Positions 1 to 8,748 of a stretch of DNA of 64,000 nucleotides are shown in pieces. The translations under genes and the position numbers were made by a program. A model generated the notes under the pieces. That model saw only the letters and a program-made list of their open reading frames with translations. It did no database searches and was not told the origin of the DNA. Within the stretch, counting starts at the first letter, position 1, and each line of letters starts with the position of its first letter. The stretch covers positions 1,488,001-1,552,000 of the forward strand of contig NZ_VFQF01000002.1 of NCBI RefSeq assembly GCF_006717145.1, given 5' to 3'. Source of the stretch: Humibacillus xanthopallidus. GTDB taxonomy: Bacteria > Actinomycetota > Actinomycetes > Actinomycetales > Dermatophilaceae.

Positions 1-318
1 TCGAAGGAGATGATCGTCACCGGAGGAATGAACGTCTATCCGGCGGAGGTCGAGCGGGTCATGGCGCAGGCGCACGGCGTGGCGGAGGTGGCCGTCTTCG
101 GGCTGCCCGACGAGCGGTGGGGCGAGACCGTGGCGGCGGCCGTCGTCGCACGCCCCGGTGCCGACCTCGACGTCGAGGCGCTGCGCGAGCACGTGCGCGA
201 GCGGATGGCGGGCTACAAGAAGCCGACCCGCATCCACGTCGTCGACGAGCTGCCGCGCAACGCGAGCCTCAAGGTGCGCAAGGACGTGCTGCAGCGCCGC
301 TTCGGTGGTGCCCCGTGA
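1..318 (+). CDS. Acyl-CoA synthetase / AMP-binding enzyme, C-terminal part
   Basis: Only the last 105 codons are in the window; the frame is open from base 1, so the gene begins upstream. The segment is the mobile C-terminal domain of ANL-family adenylate-forming enzymes. It opens with the A8 hinge (SKEMIVTGGMNVYPAEVE) and closes with the A10 region LPRNASLKVRKDVL, where the lysine that contacts the acyl-adenylate normally lies; the usual NASGK glycine is Leu here. The family activates carboxylic acids as acyl-AMP and transfers them to CoA in the cytosol. The substrate cannot be read from this fragment. Its stop overlaps the nitronate monooxygenase start by 4 bases (GTGA), so the two are probably translationally coupled. 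Confidence 0.9.
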   Translation, partial: SKEMIVTGGMNVYPAEVERVMAQAHGVAEVAVFGLPDERWGETVAAAVVARPGADLDVEALREHVRERMAGYKKPTRIHVVDELPRNASLKVRKDVLQRRFGGAP

Positions 319-1307
319 CCCGCGACGAGCTGCTCGCGGCCCTGCGGCTGCCGGTCGTGGCTGCGCCGATGTTCCTCGTGTCGGGCACCGAGCTCGTCGT
401 CGCGGCCGCGCGGGCCGGGGTGCTCGGCGCCTTTCCGACGCAGAACTGCCGGACGGCCGAGCAGCTCGACGAGTGGCTGGCGACGATCGCCGAGGGGGTG
501 GGCTCGCGGCCGTGGGCCGTCAACCTCGTCACCCACAGCAGCAACACGCGGCTCGCCGACGACCTGAGGCTCGTGGCGGAGTACCGTCCGCCCGTCGTCA
601 TCACGGCGCTCGGGTCGCCCCGACCGGTGATGGAGGTCGTCAAGGGCTACGGCGGCCTCGTCGTCGGTGACGTCGTGAGCATTGCCCTGGCGCGCAAGGC
701 GGTTGCCGCCGGCGTCGACGGCCTGGCGTGCATCAGCGCCGGCGCCGGTGGCCACACGGGCCACCTCTCTCCCTTCGCCTTCGTGTCGGCAGTGCGTGAC
801 TTCTTCGACGGCATCGTCACCGTCGGCGGCGGCATCGCCGACGGTGCGGGAGTTGCCGGCGCTCTCGCCGCGGGCGCCGACCTCGTCTACATGGGCACCC
901 GCTTCCTCGCCTCGCGCGAGAGCCTCGCGCCGGACGCCTACAAGCAGATGGTGGTCGAGCACGGGCCCGACGACCTCGTCGTGAGCGCCGGCGTCACCGG
1001 CACCCCGGCGTCGTGGCTGCGACCGAGCCTGCTCGCCCACGGGCTCGACCCCGACCACCTCGTCCACGAGGGCGGCCGCAGCTATGACGCGGCGCAGGCG
1101 CCTGCCGCGCGGTGGTCGCAGCTGTGGGCGGCCGGGCAGGGCCTGCAGTCGATCCACGCGGTGGCGCCGGTGGCCGAGATCGTCGACGAGCTCGAAGCCG
1201 AGTTAGCCGCCGCTGCAGAGCGGTTCACCCGCCTCACGTCCAGCCTCGCTGGGCGGAGCACGAAGGCTCCCGCGTCCGGAGCGCGGGGTGTCGGCGGCGC
1301 GACCTAG
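315..1307 (+). CDS. Nitronate monooxygenase family protein (NPD)
   Basis: 330 residues from GTG 315, chosen because it overlaps the upstream stop as GTGA. The protein is an FMN TIM barrel of the nitronate monooxygenase / 2-nitropropane dioxygenase family. The N-terminus LPVVAAPMFLVSG is typical, AGAGGHTG near residue 142 carries the family His, and GGIADGAGVAGAL with ADLVYMGTRFLAS forms the phosphate-binding end. The family oxidises alkyl nitronates, notably toxic propionate-3-nitronate, to carbonyl products. Coupling to an acyl-CoA synthetase suggests that the pair handles acyl compounds, but that is inference; some relatives are enoyl reductase-like flavoproteins. Confidence 0.88.
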   Translation: MTRDELLAALRLPVVAAPMFLVSGTELVVAAARAGVLGAFPTQNCRTAEQLDEWLATIAEGVGSRPWAVNLVTHSSNTRLADDLRLVAEYRPPVVITALGSPRPVMEVVKGYGGLVVGDVVSIALARKAVAAGVDGLACISAGAGGHTGHLSPFAFVSAVRDFFDGIVTVGGGIADGAGVAGALAAGADLVYMGTRFLASRESLAPDAYKQMVVEHGPDDLVVSAGVTGTPASWLRPSLLAHGLDPDHLVHEGGRSYDAAQAPAARWSQLWAAGQGLQSIHAVAPVAEIVDELEAELAAAAERFTRLTSSLAGRSTKAPASGARGVGGAT

Positions 1308-1316
1308 GGTGGGCGC

Positions 1317-2189
1317 GTGACGACGCGCCCCGCAGAGCAGGAGACCTTCGCCGGCATGCCCACGCCGCTCTACAGTGGCTCGCCGTCCCGCCTCATGGCC
1401 TGGCTCGACTGCCCACGCCGCTACCGCATGCAGTACCTCGACCGGCCCAAGCCGGCCGCCCGGGCGCAGCGCGCCCACACCTCCGTCGGCATCGCGACCC
1501 ACAACGTGCTCCGCGACTTCTGGGACCTGCCGCCCGAGCAGCGCACTCCCGCAGGGGTGGCCGAGCTCGTGCGCACGTCGTGGATCGACGTCGGCTTCCG
1601 CGACCCCGAGCAGTCCGCGGTGTGGCGCATGCGGGTGCGCGAGGTCGTCACCGACTACCTGCGCACCTCCGACCGCGAGCGCCAGCCCGTGGGCATCGAG
1701 CGCAGCGTCTCGCTCAAGACCGACGAGGTCGCCATCACGGGCCGCATCGACCGACTCGACGACCGCGACGGCGAGCTCGTCGTCGTCGACTACAAGACGG
1801 GCCGTCAGGTGCCCACCGACGACGATGCCCGCACGTCGCTGCCCCTCGCGCTGTATGCCGTCGCGTGCGCCCGCATGTTCCGCCGGCCCTGCCACCGGGT
1901 CGAGCTCCACCACGTGCCGACCGGCACCGTGGCCGCCCACGAGCACACCGACGAGTCGCTGGGCCGCAAGGTCACCGAGGCCGAGTCGATCGCCTCCGAC
2001 CTGCGCCGTGCCGACGCCGACTACGCCGAGGTGGGTGTGGAGTCGACTCGCTTCGCCCCGCGCCCCTCCGCGCTCTGCTCGTGGTGCGACTTCCGGGCGC
2101 ACTGTCCCGAGGGCCAGGCCCAGGGACCCGAGAAGTCCGACTGGGCCGGCCTCGAGCCCTATGCCTCGACCGACAGGAGAGACACGTGA
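1317..2189 (+). CDS. RecB-family PD-(D/E)XK nuclease with Fe-S cysteines
   Basis: 290 residues from GTG 1317. The nuclease core is visible as GRIDRLDD followed by VVVDYKTGR (about residues 141-163), the D...DxK signature of RecB/Cas4/AddB-type nucleases. One Cys in the N-terminal CPRRYRM motif (about residue 32) and three in C-terminal CSWCDFRAHC could ligate a [4Fe-4S] cluster as in AddB and Cas4. There is no helicase domain, so it is a stand-alone exonuclease of unknown partner. No CRISPR genes are nearby, which argues against Cas4. Its stop overlaps the next gene by 4 bases. Confidence 0.85.
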   Translation: MTTRPAEQETFAGMPTPLYSGSPSRLMAWLDCPRRYRMQYLDRPKPAARAQRAHTSVGIATHNVLRDFWDLPPEQRTPAGVAELVRTSWIDVGFRDPEQSAVWRMRVREVVTDYLRTSDRERQPVGIERSVSLKTDEVAITGRIDRLDDRDGELVVVDYKTGRQVPTDDDARTSLPLALYAVACARMFRRPCHRVELHHVPTGTVAAHEHTDESLGRKVTEAESIASDLRRADADYAEVGVESTRFAPRPSALCSWCDFRAHCPEGQAQGPEKSDWAGLEPYASTDRRDT

Positions 2190-2821
2190 CCAACCTGCGC
2201 GCCGCGGTCCTCGCGGCTACCGACCACGTGGCAGCGATCGTCTCGCGCGACGACGTGGTCGCGGCGTGGCACGAGCAGAGCGCGCTCGCGGAGTGGGAGG
2301 TCGGGGGCCTCGTCGCGCACCTCGCGAGCCAGCCGGTGACGGTCGTGACCCTGCTGAGCGCCGACCCCGTGGGCGACCCGATCCCGCTCGAGGAGCACTA
2401 CGCGCGGTCGGCCTGGGTCCACGCGAGCCTCGACGACGAGATCAACGTCTCGATCCGCAAGACCAGCGACGCCCGAGCGGTCGAGGGGCCGGAAGCCGTG
2501 CTGGCAACCGTGAGTGAGGCGCGCCGGGTGCTGCCCGACCTGCTCGCTGCACAGCCCGACGGCCGGGCTGTGCTCATCCCCTGGGCCGGCTGGTCATTGA
2601 GCCTCGACGACTTCCTGACCGGGCGACTCATGGAGGTCGTCGTGCACGGCGAGGACGTCGCCGCGAGCGTCGGCTTCACGTCACCGGCCCTGCCTCGCGG
2701 GGTGCTCGACCCCGTGCTCCTTCTGCTGACGCGGCTCGCGGTCACTCGGCACGGGCAGGGGGCGGTCGTGTCGGCGCTGACCCGCGCCGAGCGCGCGCCG
2801 CGGACGATCTCGGCCTTCTGA
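2186..2821 (+). CDS. Mycothiol-dependent maleylpyruvate isomerase-like (DinB fold) protein
   Basis: 211 residues from GTG 2186, preceded by CAGGAGAGA and overlapping the upstream stop. The N-terminal helical bundle has WEVGGLVAHLASQP, and RLMEVVVHGEDVAAS follows near residue 155. This is the metal-binding His pattern of the DinB/maleylpyruvate isomerase N-terminal family, whose actinobacterial members use mycothiol as cofactor. The C-terminal part (about 175-211) is short. No aromatic-degradation genes are nearby, so the true substrate is unknown; S-transfer or detoxification is more likely than maleylpyruvate isomerisation. Confidence 0.78.
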   Translation: MTNLRAAVLAATDHVAAIVSRDDVVAAWHEQSALAEWEVGGLVAHLASQPVTVVTLLSADPVGDPIPLEEHYARSAWVHASLDDEINVSIRKTSDARAVEGPEAVLATVSEARRVLPDLLAAQPDGRAVLIPWAGWSLSLDDFLTGRLMEVVVHGEDVAASVGFTSPALPRGVLDPVLLLLTRLAVTRHGQGAVVSALTRAERAPRTISAF

Positions 2822-2845
2822 CCGTCCACCTGACAGACTGCTCGC

Positions 2846-3664
2846 ATGGCCCGCCGCACGAGCACCCGCGACTCGAGCCCCACTCCGCCCGCCACCGACA
2901 CGCCCGGCGCCACCGTCATCGCGCTGGCCAACCAGAAGGGCGGGGTCGCCAAGACGACCTCGGTGGCGAGCCTGGGCGCTGCGCTGGCCGAGCTCGGCAA
3001 GCGCGTGCTGCTCGTCGACCTCGACCCGCAGGCCTGCCTCACCTTCTCGCTCGGGGTCGACCCCGACACCGTCGAGCGCTCCATCCACGACGTGCTGACC
3101 GCAGGGGTGGCGCTCGAGGAGGTCACGCTCACGACCGACGACGGCATGGACCTCGTGCCCTCCGCCATCGAGCTCGCGGGTGCCGAGGCGATGCTCCTCT
3201 CGCGTCCCGGCCGCGAGTACGTCCTGCGCACGGCCCTCGAAGCCGGCGACACGGCATACGACGTCGTGCTGCTCGACTGCTCGCCGAGCCTCGGGGTGCT
3301 CACCCTCAACGCGTTGACGGCGGCCGACGGGCTCATCATCCCGATGCCGTGCGAGATGCTGAGCCACCGCGGGGTCGGTCAGCTGCTCGACACCGTCGGC
3401 GACGTGCAGAAGATCCTCAACCGCGACCTCGAGGTGTGGGGCATCCTGCCGACGCTCTACGACGGGCGCAGCAACCACGCGCGCGAGGTGCTCGCCGATG
3501 TTGGCGCCCGCTACGACCTGCCCGTTCTCGAGCCGCCGATCCCCAAGACGGTGCGCTTCGCCGAGGCGCCGGCCGTCGGCCGCTCGATCCTCGCCACGGC
3601 GCGCTCCTCGAAGGGCGCCCAGGCCTACCGCGAGGTCGCGCAGTCGCTCCTGCCGCGGCTCTGA
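2846..3664 (+). CDS. Orphan ParA/Soj-family ATPase
   Basis: 272 residues from ATG 2846. The deviant Walker A KGGVAKTTS (about residues 31-39), LLVDLDPQA and VLLDCSPSLG motifs define the ParA/MinD family, which dimerises on ATP and binds DNA or membranes non-specifically. No parB, parS or origin genes are adjacent, so this is a second, orphan ParA rather than the chromosome-segregation copy. M. tuberculosis Rv3213c (Soj/ParA-related) appears to occupy the equivalent place in the gene order. The first 20 residues are a low-complexity Thr/Pro/Ser tail. Confidence 0.9.
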   Translation: MARRTSTRDSSPTPPATDTPGATVIALANQKGGVAKTTSVASLGAALAELGKRVLLVDLDPQACLTFSLGVDPDTVERSIHDVLTAGVALEEVTLTTDDGMDLVPSAIELAGAEAMLLSRPGREYVLRTALEAGDTAYDVVLLDCSPSLGVLTLNALTAADGLIIPMPCEMLSHRGVGQLLDTVGDVQKILNRDLEVWGILPTLYDGRSNHAREVLADVGARYDLPVLEPPIPKTVRFAEAPAVGRSILATARSSKGAQAYREVAQSLLPRL

Positions 3665-3710
3665 GGGGCCGTTCGCCGCTGGATGGCGGTGTTGGTGACG
3701 AGGTACGACG

Positions 3711-3723
3711 GGGAATGTTTCCC
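3711..3723. promoter_or_regulatory. Inverted repeat before alcohol dehydrogenase
   Basis: GGGAA-TGT-TTCCC is a 13-base perfect inverted repeat in the 150-base gap between parA and adh, about 90 bases before the adh start. The surrounding sequence is less GC-rich than the coding regions. It could be an operator; no regulator can be assigned. Confidence 0.3.
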
Positions 3724-3814
3724 GGTGACCCCGTGCTGCACCTGAGAGTGCCTGCACGACACCGGCACGACACGCAAACCACTGCGGCACGACCCCCTGC
3801 CTGAAGGAGACCCC

Positions 3815-4861
3815 GTGATCACCACGCCTGCCCTCGTCGCCCCGAGCGCCGGAGCCCGCTTCGAGGCCCGCACCGTCGAGCACCGCGACCTGCGCGACGA
3901 CGACGTGCTCATCGACATCAAGTTCGCCGGCATCTGCCACAGCGACATCCACCAGGTCCGTGAGGAGTGGGGGAGCGCCACCTTCCCGATGGTCCCCGGC
4001 CACGAGATCGCCGGCATCGTCTCGGCCGTCGGCGACGGCGTGACGAGGTACAAGGTCGGCGACCGCGTCGGCGTCGGCTGCATGGTCGACTCGTGCGGCG
4101 AGTGCGAGTTCTGCAAGGACGGCGAGGAGCAGTTCTGCGCCAAGGGCGCCGTCATGACCTACAACGGCAAGGGCTACGACGGCGAGCCGACCAAGGGTGG
4201 CTACGCCCAGCAGGTCGTCGTCTCGGAGCGCTTCGCGGTCGGCATCCCCGACGGCATCGAGCTCGACGTCGCGGCGCCGCTGCTCTGCGCGGGCATCACG
4301 GTGTGGTCGCCCCTCAAGCGCTGGGGCGCGGGGCCTGGCAAGAAGGTCGCCGTCATCGGCTTCGGCGGGCTCGGCCACATGGCCGTCAAGCTCGCCTCCG
4401 CGCTCGGTGCCGAGGTCAGCGTGCTCTCGCGCACCGACGCGAAGAAGGACGACGGCACCGCTCTCGGCGCGACGCACTACTACGCCACCGGCGAGGAGGG
4501 CGTGCTCGCCGGCCTCAAGGGCACGTTCGACATCATCATCAACACCGTGAGCGCCGACCTGCCGATGCAGACCTACATCGGTCTGCTGCGTCCGCTCGGT
4601 GTCATCGCCAACGTCGGACTCCCTTCTGGCAACTACGATTTCGCCCCCGGCGTCGTCATCGGGCGCAGCCGCGTCGTGGCCGGCTCCAACATCGGCGGCA
4701 TCCCCGCGACCGCCGAGATGCTCGAGTTCTGTGCGGCCCACGGCATCGGCGCGACCATCGAGACCATCTCGGCCGACGAGGTCGACGCGGCCTACGACCG
4801 TGTCGTCGCAGGCGACGTGCGCTACCGCTTCGTCATCGACACGAGCACCATCGCCGTCTGA
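3815..4861 (+). CDS. Zinc-dependent NAD(P) alcohol dehydrogenase
   Basis: 348 residues from GTG 3815, with AAGGAGA 6 bases upstream. Medium-chain dehydrogenase. Catalytic zinc ligands are seen in AGICHSDIH (Cys) and VPGHEIAG (His-Glu). The structural zinc loop is CGECEFCKDGEEQFC. The Rossmann motif is GFGGLGHMAVKLA near residue 184. It resembles the AdhC/YahK/cinnamyl-alcohol group that reduces aldehydes with NADPH; cofactor preference cannot be fixed from sequence. It has its own upstream gap, and a GTATGCC-containing inverted repeat lies just after the stop (about 4862-4905). It is probably a single-gene unit for aldehyde detoxification. Confidence 0.93.
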   Translation: MITTPALVAPSAGARFEARTVEHRDLRDDDVLIDIKFAGICHSDIHQVREEWGSATFPMVPGHEIAGIVSAVGDGVTRYKVGDRVGVGCMVDSCGECEFCKDGEEQFCAKGAVMTYNGKGYDGEPTKGGYAQQVVVSERFAVGIPDGIELDVAAPLLCAGITVWSPLKRWGAGPGKKVAVIGFGGLGHMAVKLASALGAEVSVLSRTDAKKDDGTALGATHYYATGEEGVLAGLKGTFDIIINTVSADLPMQTYIGLLRPLGVIANVGLPSGNYDFAPGVVIGRSRVVAGSNIGGIPATAEMLEFCAAHGIGATIETISADEVDAAYDRVVAGDVRYRFVIDTSTIAV

Positions 4862-4935
4862 GGGCCGTATGCCGTCCGCCCGCCAAGGGTGGACGGCGTG
4901 CCACGCGCAGGTGCTCGGGGCCCTAGGCTCGCCCT

Positions 4936-5658
4936 GTGCAGTGGGATGACTACGACGCGGCCCTCTTCGACCTCGACGGGGTGCTGACACCGACGGCCGA
5001 GGTGCACATGCGCGCCTGGGACCGGATGTTCAACGAGTTCCTCGCCGAACGGCCGGCCGGTGAGTCCGTCGCGCCCTACACGGCCGCCGACTACTTCGCC
5101 CACGTCGACGGCAAACCCCGTTTCGACGGGGTGCGCACGTTCCTCGCCTCTCGCGGCATCGAGCTGCCCGAGGGGTCGACGGACGACGCTCCCGACGCCG
5201 AGACCGTCGGCGGGCTCGGCAACCGCAAGAACGCCGTGTTCGCCGCGATCCTCCACGACGAGGGCGTCGAGCCCTATCCGGCGTCGGTGCGGCTGCTCGA
5301 CCACCTCGCGGCCAGGGGCACGGCCGTGGCCGTCGTCTCCTCGTCACGCAACGCGCCCGTCGTGCTCGAAGCCGCCGGCCTCGCCGACCGCTTCGAGGTC
5401 GTCGTCGACGGGGAGGTCGCGGCCCGCGAGGGCCTCGAGGGCAAGCCGTCGCCCGCCACCTACCTGCACGCCGCGGGGCTGCTCGGGGTCACGGCCACAC
5501 GCAGCGTCGTCCTCGAGGACGCGCTCTCCGGTGTCGCCTCGGGCCGCGCCGGAGACTTCGGGCTCGTCGTCGGAGTTGACCGCGGGGCCGGGCGCGAGGC
5601 CCTGCTCGGCGGTGGGGCCGACGTCGTCGTCGCCGAGCTCGACGAGCTCATCCCATGA
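4936..5658 (+). CDS. pgmB: HAD-superfamily beta-phosphoglucomutase
   Basis: 240 residues from GTG 4936. FDLDGVLTPTAEVH carries the DxD nucleophile and acid/base pair of HAD phosphatases/mutases. VVSSSRN gives motif II, GKPSPATYL the motif III lysine and VVLEDALSGV the Mg-binding acidic pair. The helical cap between motifs I and II is that of beta-phosphoglucomutases, which convert beta-glucose 1-phosphate to glucose 6-phosphate. Its stop overlaps the GH65 start by 4 bases (ATGA). This is the classical arrangement in which a disaccharide phosphorylase makes beta-Glc-1-P and this enzyme feeds it to glycolysis. Confidence 0.92.
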   Translation: MQWDDYDAALFDLDGVLTPTAEVHMRAWDRMFNEFLAERPAGESVAPYTAADYFAHVDGKPRFDGVRTFLASRGIELPEGSTDDAPDAETVGGLGNRKNAVFAAILHDEGVEPYPASVRLLDHLAARGTAVAVVSSSRNAPVVLEAAGLADRFEVVVDGEVAAREGLEGKPSPATYLHAAGLLGVTATRSVVLEDALSGVASGRAGDFGLVVGVDRGAGREALLGGGADVVVAELDELIP

Positions 5659-8165
5659 TGCGCCACGAGCTGCAGGGCAGCCCGGACCCCATCGACCGCA
5701 CCCGCTTCCCCGTCGACGAGTGGGCCTGGACCGAGAAGTGGTACTCCACCGAGGACCTCGGGCTCACCGAGACCGTCTTCGCCGTCGGCAACGGCTACCT
5801 CGGCATGCGCGGCAACGTCGAGGAGGGCCGCGACGTCCACGCGCACGGCACCTTCATCAACGGCTTCCACGAGACGTGGCAGATCCGCCATGCCGAGGAG
5901 GCCTTCGGCTTCGCCCAGACCGGGCAGACGATCGTCAACGCCCCCGACGTCAAGACCATCAAGGTCTACGTCGACGACGAGCCGCTCATGCTCTCTCTCG
6001 CCGACCTGCAGGACTACGAGCGCACCCTCGACTTCCGCGACGGGGTGCTGCGGCGCAGCCTCGTCTGGCGCACCCCTTCGGGCAAGCGGGTGCTCATCGA
6101 GTCGACCCGCATGGTCTCCTTCGAGCAGCGCCACCTCGCGATCATGACCTTCGACGTGACGCTGCTCGACGCCGATGCCCCTGTCGCGATCTCCTCGCAG
6201 ATCCTCAACCGGCAGGACGGCACCGACGACTACCACGTGTCGACCTCAGCCCGGGGCTTCGACCCCCGCAAGGCCTCGCGGCTGGTTGAGCGCGTGCTCG
6301 ACCCGCAGAGCCACTGGGCGAGCGACCGCCGCACCGTCCTCAGCTATCGCTGCGTCAACTCCGGCATGACCCTCGCCGTCGGCGTCGACCACGAGATCTC
6401 GACCGACTGCGACTTCGAGGAGCTGAGCCACGCCGAAGACGACCTCGGCAAGAAGATCTACCGGGTCAAGGGCCGCAAGGGCCACGCGATCCGTCTCACG
6501 AAGGTCGCGGCATACCACACGTCGCGCGGCGTGCCCACGCGCGAGCTCGTCGACCGCGCCCGACGCACCCTCGACCGCGTGCGTGACAGCGGCATCGCGG
6601 AGTGCTTCGACGAGCAGCGGCGCTGGCTCGACCGCTTCTGGGCCGACTCCGACGTGCAGGTCGAGGGTCACCCGGCGATCCAGCAGGCGGTGCGCTGGAA
6701 CCTCTTCCAGCTCGCACAGGCCTCGGGCCGCATCGAGCAGGTCGGCATCCCCGCCAAGGGCGTCAGCGGCTCGGGCTACGAGGGCCACTACTTCTGGGAC
6801 ACCGAGACCTACGTCCTGCCCTTCCTCAGCTACACGTCGCCGTCCGTCGCCCGCGGTGCGCTCCGCTTCCGCTACCTCATGCTGCCGGCGGCCCGCCGCC
6901 GCGCGGCCGAGCTGTCCAACACCGGCGCGCTCTACCCGTGGCGCACGATCAACGGCGAGGAGGCCTCGGCCTACTACGCGGCCGGCACGGCGCAGTACCA
7001 CATCAACGCCGACATCTCCTTCGCCCTCTGCAAGTACGTGCAGGCCTCCGGTGACGACGACTTCATGATGCGCGAGGGCATCGACATCCTCGTCGAGACG
7101 GCCCGGATGTGGAGCGACCTCGGCTTCTGGCTGGGGCGGGGGGAGTCGCGGCGCTTCCACCTGCACGGTGTCACCGGGCCCGACGAGTACACGACGGTCG
7201 TCAACAACAACCTCTTCACCAACGTCATGGCGAGCGACAACCTCCGCCAGGCGGCGCGCTGGGCCCGGCGGCTCGCGCACGAGTTCCCCGAGGCCTACGA
7301 GCGCCTCGCGGCCCGCCTCGACCTCGACGACGACGAGATCGACGACTGGGCGGACTGCTCCGAGGGGATGTACATCCCCTACGACGTGGGGCTGCAGGTG
7401 CACCCGCAGGACCAGCACTTCCTCGAGCGGGAGGTGTGGGACCTCGCGGCGACACCCAGCTCGAAGCGACCGCTGCTCCTGCACTACCACCCGCTGGTGA
7501 TCTACCGCTTCCAGGTGCTCAAGCAGGCCGACGTGGTCGCGGCCCTCTTCCTCCAGGGCCAGATGTTCTCGCGCGAGCAGAAGCGCGCCGACTTCGAGTA
7601 CTACGACCCGCTGACGACGGGTGACTCGACGCTGTCGTCAGTCGTGCAGTCGATCGTCGCGGCCGAGGTGGGCTATCGCGACCTCGCCATCGAGTACTTC
7701 CACTCCGGCCTCTACGTCGACCTCGCGGACCTTCACGGCAACGCCGCCGACGGGGTCCACGTCGCCTCGACGGGCGGCGTCTGGAACGCCCTCGTCTACG
7801 GCTTCGGCGGCATGCGTGACCACAACGGCACCCTGACCTTCGACCCGCGGCTGCCGGCCGGCTGGCCACGGCTGACCTTCCGGCTCCAGGTGCGCGGGAG
7901 CCGGCTGCTCGTCGAGGTCGAGAACCAGCGCATCACCTTCACGCTGCGTGACGGGGAGGCGACCGAGGTCTCGGTGCGGGGGCAGCAGGTGACGGTCTCG
8001 GAGCAGGGGCCGACCGTCGTCGAGCTCGACGACCAGGGCCCGGTCATCCTCGGGAGGCTCGGCAGCCTGCCGCTCGTCGGCTCGAGCAACGAGCACGAGA
8101 TGGTCTACACCGCGGGCGTGCCCGACCCCGACCGCGAGCGCCGTCGACGCAGCTCACGCGCCTAG
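5655..8165 (+). CDS. Glycoside hydrolase family 65 disaccharide phosphorylase
   Basis: 836 residues. GH65 features: NGYLGMRGN in the N-terminal beta-sandwich domain, GHYFWDTETYVLPF in the (alpha/alpha)6 barrel, the catalytic acid Glu in HGVTGPDEYTTVVNNN (about residue 508), and the phosphate-binding STLSSVVQS segment near residue 658. Family members phosphorolyse maltose, trehalose, kojibiose or nigerose with inversion, giving beta-Glc-1-P. Specificity cannot be read from sequence; actinobacterial enzymes in a pgmB pair are often called trehalose or kojibiose phosphorylases. The protein is cytosolic (no signal peptide). Its 3' end overlaps the convergent PNPOx-like gene by 12 bases. Confidence 0.95.
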   Translation: MMRHELQGSPDPIDRTRFPVDEWAWTEKWYSTEDLGLTETVFAVGNGYLGMRGNVEEGRDVHAHGTFINGFHETWQIRHAEEAFGFAQTGQTIVNAPDVKTIKVYVDDEPLMLSLADLQDYERTLDFRDGVLRRSLVWRTPSGKRVLIESTRMVSFEQRHLAIMTFDVTLLDADAPVAISSQILNRQDGTDDYHVSTSARGFDPRKASRLVERVLDPQSHWASDRRTVLSYRCVNSGMTLAVGVDHEISTDCDFEELSHAEDDLGKKIYRVKGRKGHAIRLTKVAAYHTSRGVPTRELVDRARRTLDRVRDSGIAECFDEQRRWLDRFWADSDVQVEGHPAIQQAVRWNLFQLAQASGRIEQVGIPAKGVSGSGYEGHYFWDTETYVLPFLSYTSPSVARGALRFRYLMLPAARRRAAELSNTGALYPWRTINGEEASAYYAAGTAQYHINADISFALCKYVQASGDDDFMMREGIDILVETARMWSDLGFWLGRGESRRFHLHGVTGPDEYTTVVNNNLFTNVMASDNLRQAARWARRLAHEFPEAYERLAARLDLDDDEIDDWADCSEGMYIPYDVGLQVHPQDQHFLEREVWDLAATPSSKRPLLLHYHPLVIYRFQVLKQADVVAALFLQGQMFSREQKRADFEYYDPLTTGDSTLSSVVQSIVAAEVGYRDLAIEYFHSGLYVDLADLHGNAADGVHVASTGGVWNALVYGFGGMRDHNGTLTFDPRLPAGWPRLTFRLQVRGSRLLVEVENQRITFTLRDGEATEVSVRGQQVTVSEQGPTVVELDDQGPVILGRLGSLPLVGSSNEHEMVYTAGVPDPDRERRRRSSRA

Positions 8166-8699
8166 CGCCGGCAGCCCGTCGATCGACGTCGCGTTCTTCT
8201 GCTCACGGTAGGTCTCGAGCGCTGCCTCACCACGGTTGGTGGCCCAGGACGTCAGCAGGTCGCGGTCACCCTCGTGCGACATGAGGGGCACGGCATACCC
8301 GCAGGAGTCCGAGACCCGGTCGACATCGACGACGACGACGCCACGCGCACCGGGGTGGTCAGCGAACCGCCCTCTGAGAGAGTCGAACTCATCCTCGCCG
8401 AGAGCGACGTAGCGACCGTGGCCGTGCAGTCTCACGATGTTGGGCGGGCCCTCGAAGGCACAGAACATCAGGGTGATGCGGCCGTTCTCGCGCAGGTGCG
8501 CCACCGTCTCGGCGCCGCTGCCGGTGAGGTCGAGATAGGCGACGGTGAGCTCGTCGAGCACGACGAAGGTGCCGTCGAGGCCCTTGGGGGAGAGGTTGAC
8601 CCTGCCGTCTGCGCCCAGCGGCGCCGTGGCGACGAAGAAGACGTGCTGCTTCTCGATGAACGCCCGCAGGCGGTCCGTGATCGACTCGTGCAGCTTCAT
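8154..8699 (-). CDS. Pyridoxamine 5'-phosphate oxidase-like flavoprotein
   Basis: 181 residues from ATG at 8699. Split-barrel FMN-binding fold: FFVATAPLGADGRVNLSPKG, then DLTGSGAETVAHLRENGRI and LMFCAFEGPPNIVRLHGHG, typical of the PNPOx-like 'general stress' subgroup rather than true PdxH. Actinobacterial relatives use FMN, F420 or haem; the cofactor is undetermined. It converges on GH65 with a 12-base overlap and lies downstream of glmS in the same direction (50-base gap), so it may be read through from glmS. Confidence 0.85.
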   Translation of the reverse strand: MKLHESITDRLRAFIEKQHVFFVATAPLGADGRVNLSPKGLDGTFVVLDELTVAYLDLTGSGAETVAHLRENGRITLMFCAFEGPPNIVRLHGHGRYVALGEDEFDSLRGRFADHPGARGVVVVDVDRVSDSCGYAVPLMSHEGDRDLLTSWATNRGEAALETYREQKNATSIDGLPALGA

Positions 8700-8748
8700 G
8701 ACTAGCTCCTCACCCGGTGCACCGGCACCTCGCGCTCAGGGCCTGAGC

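Noticed and set aside
2681-4990. A 769-codon open frame on the minus strand
   Set aside because: It runs antisense to ParA and alcohol dehydrogenase; its translation is His/Asp/Val/Arg-rich without motifs. High GC removes stops from shadow frames.
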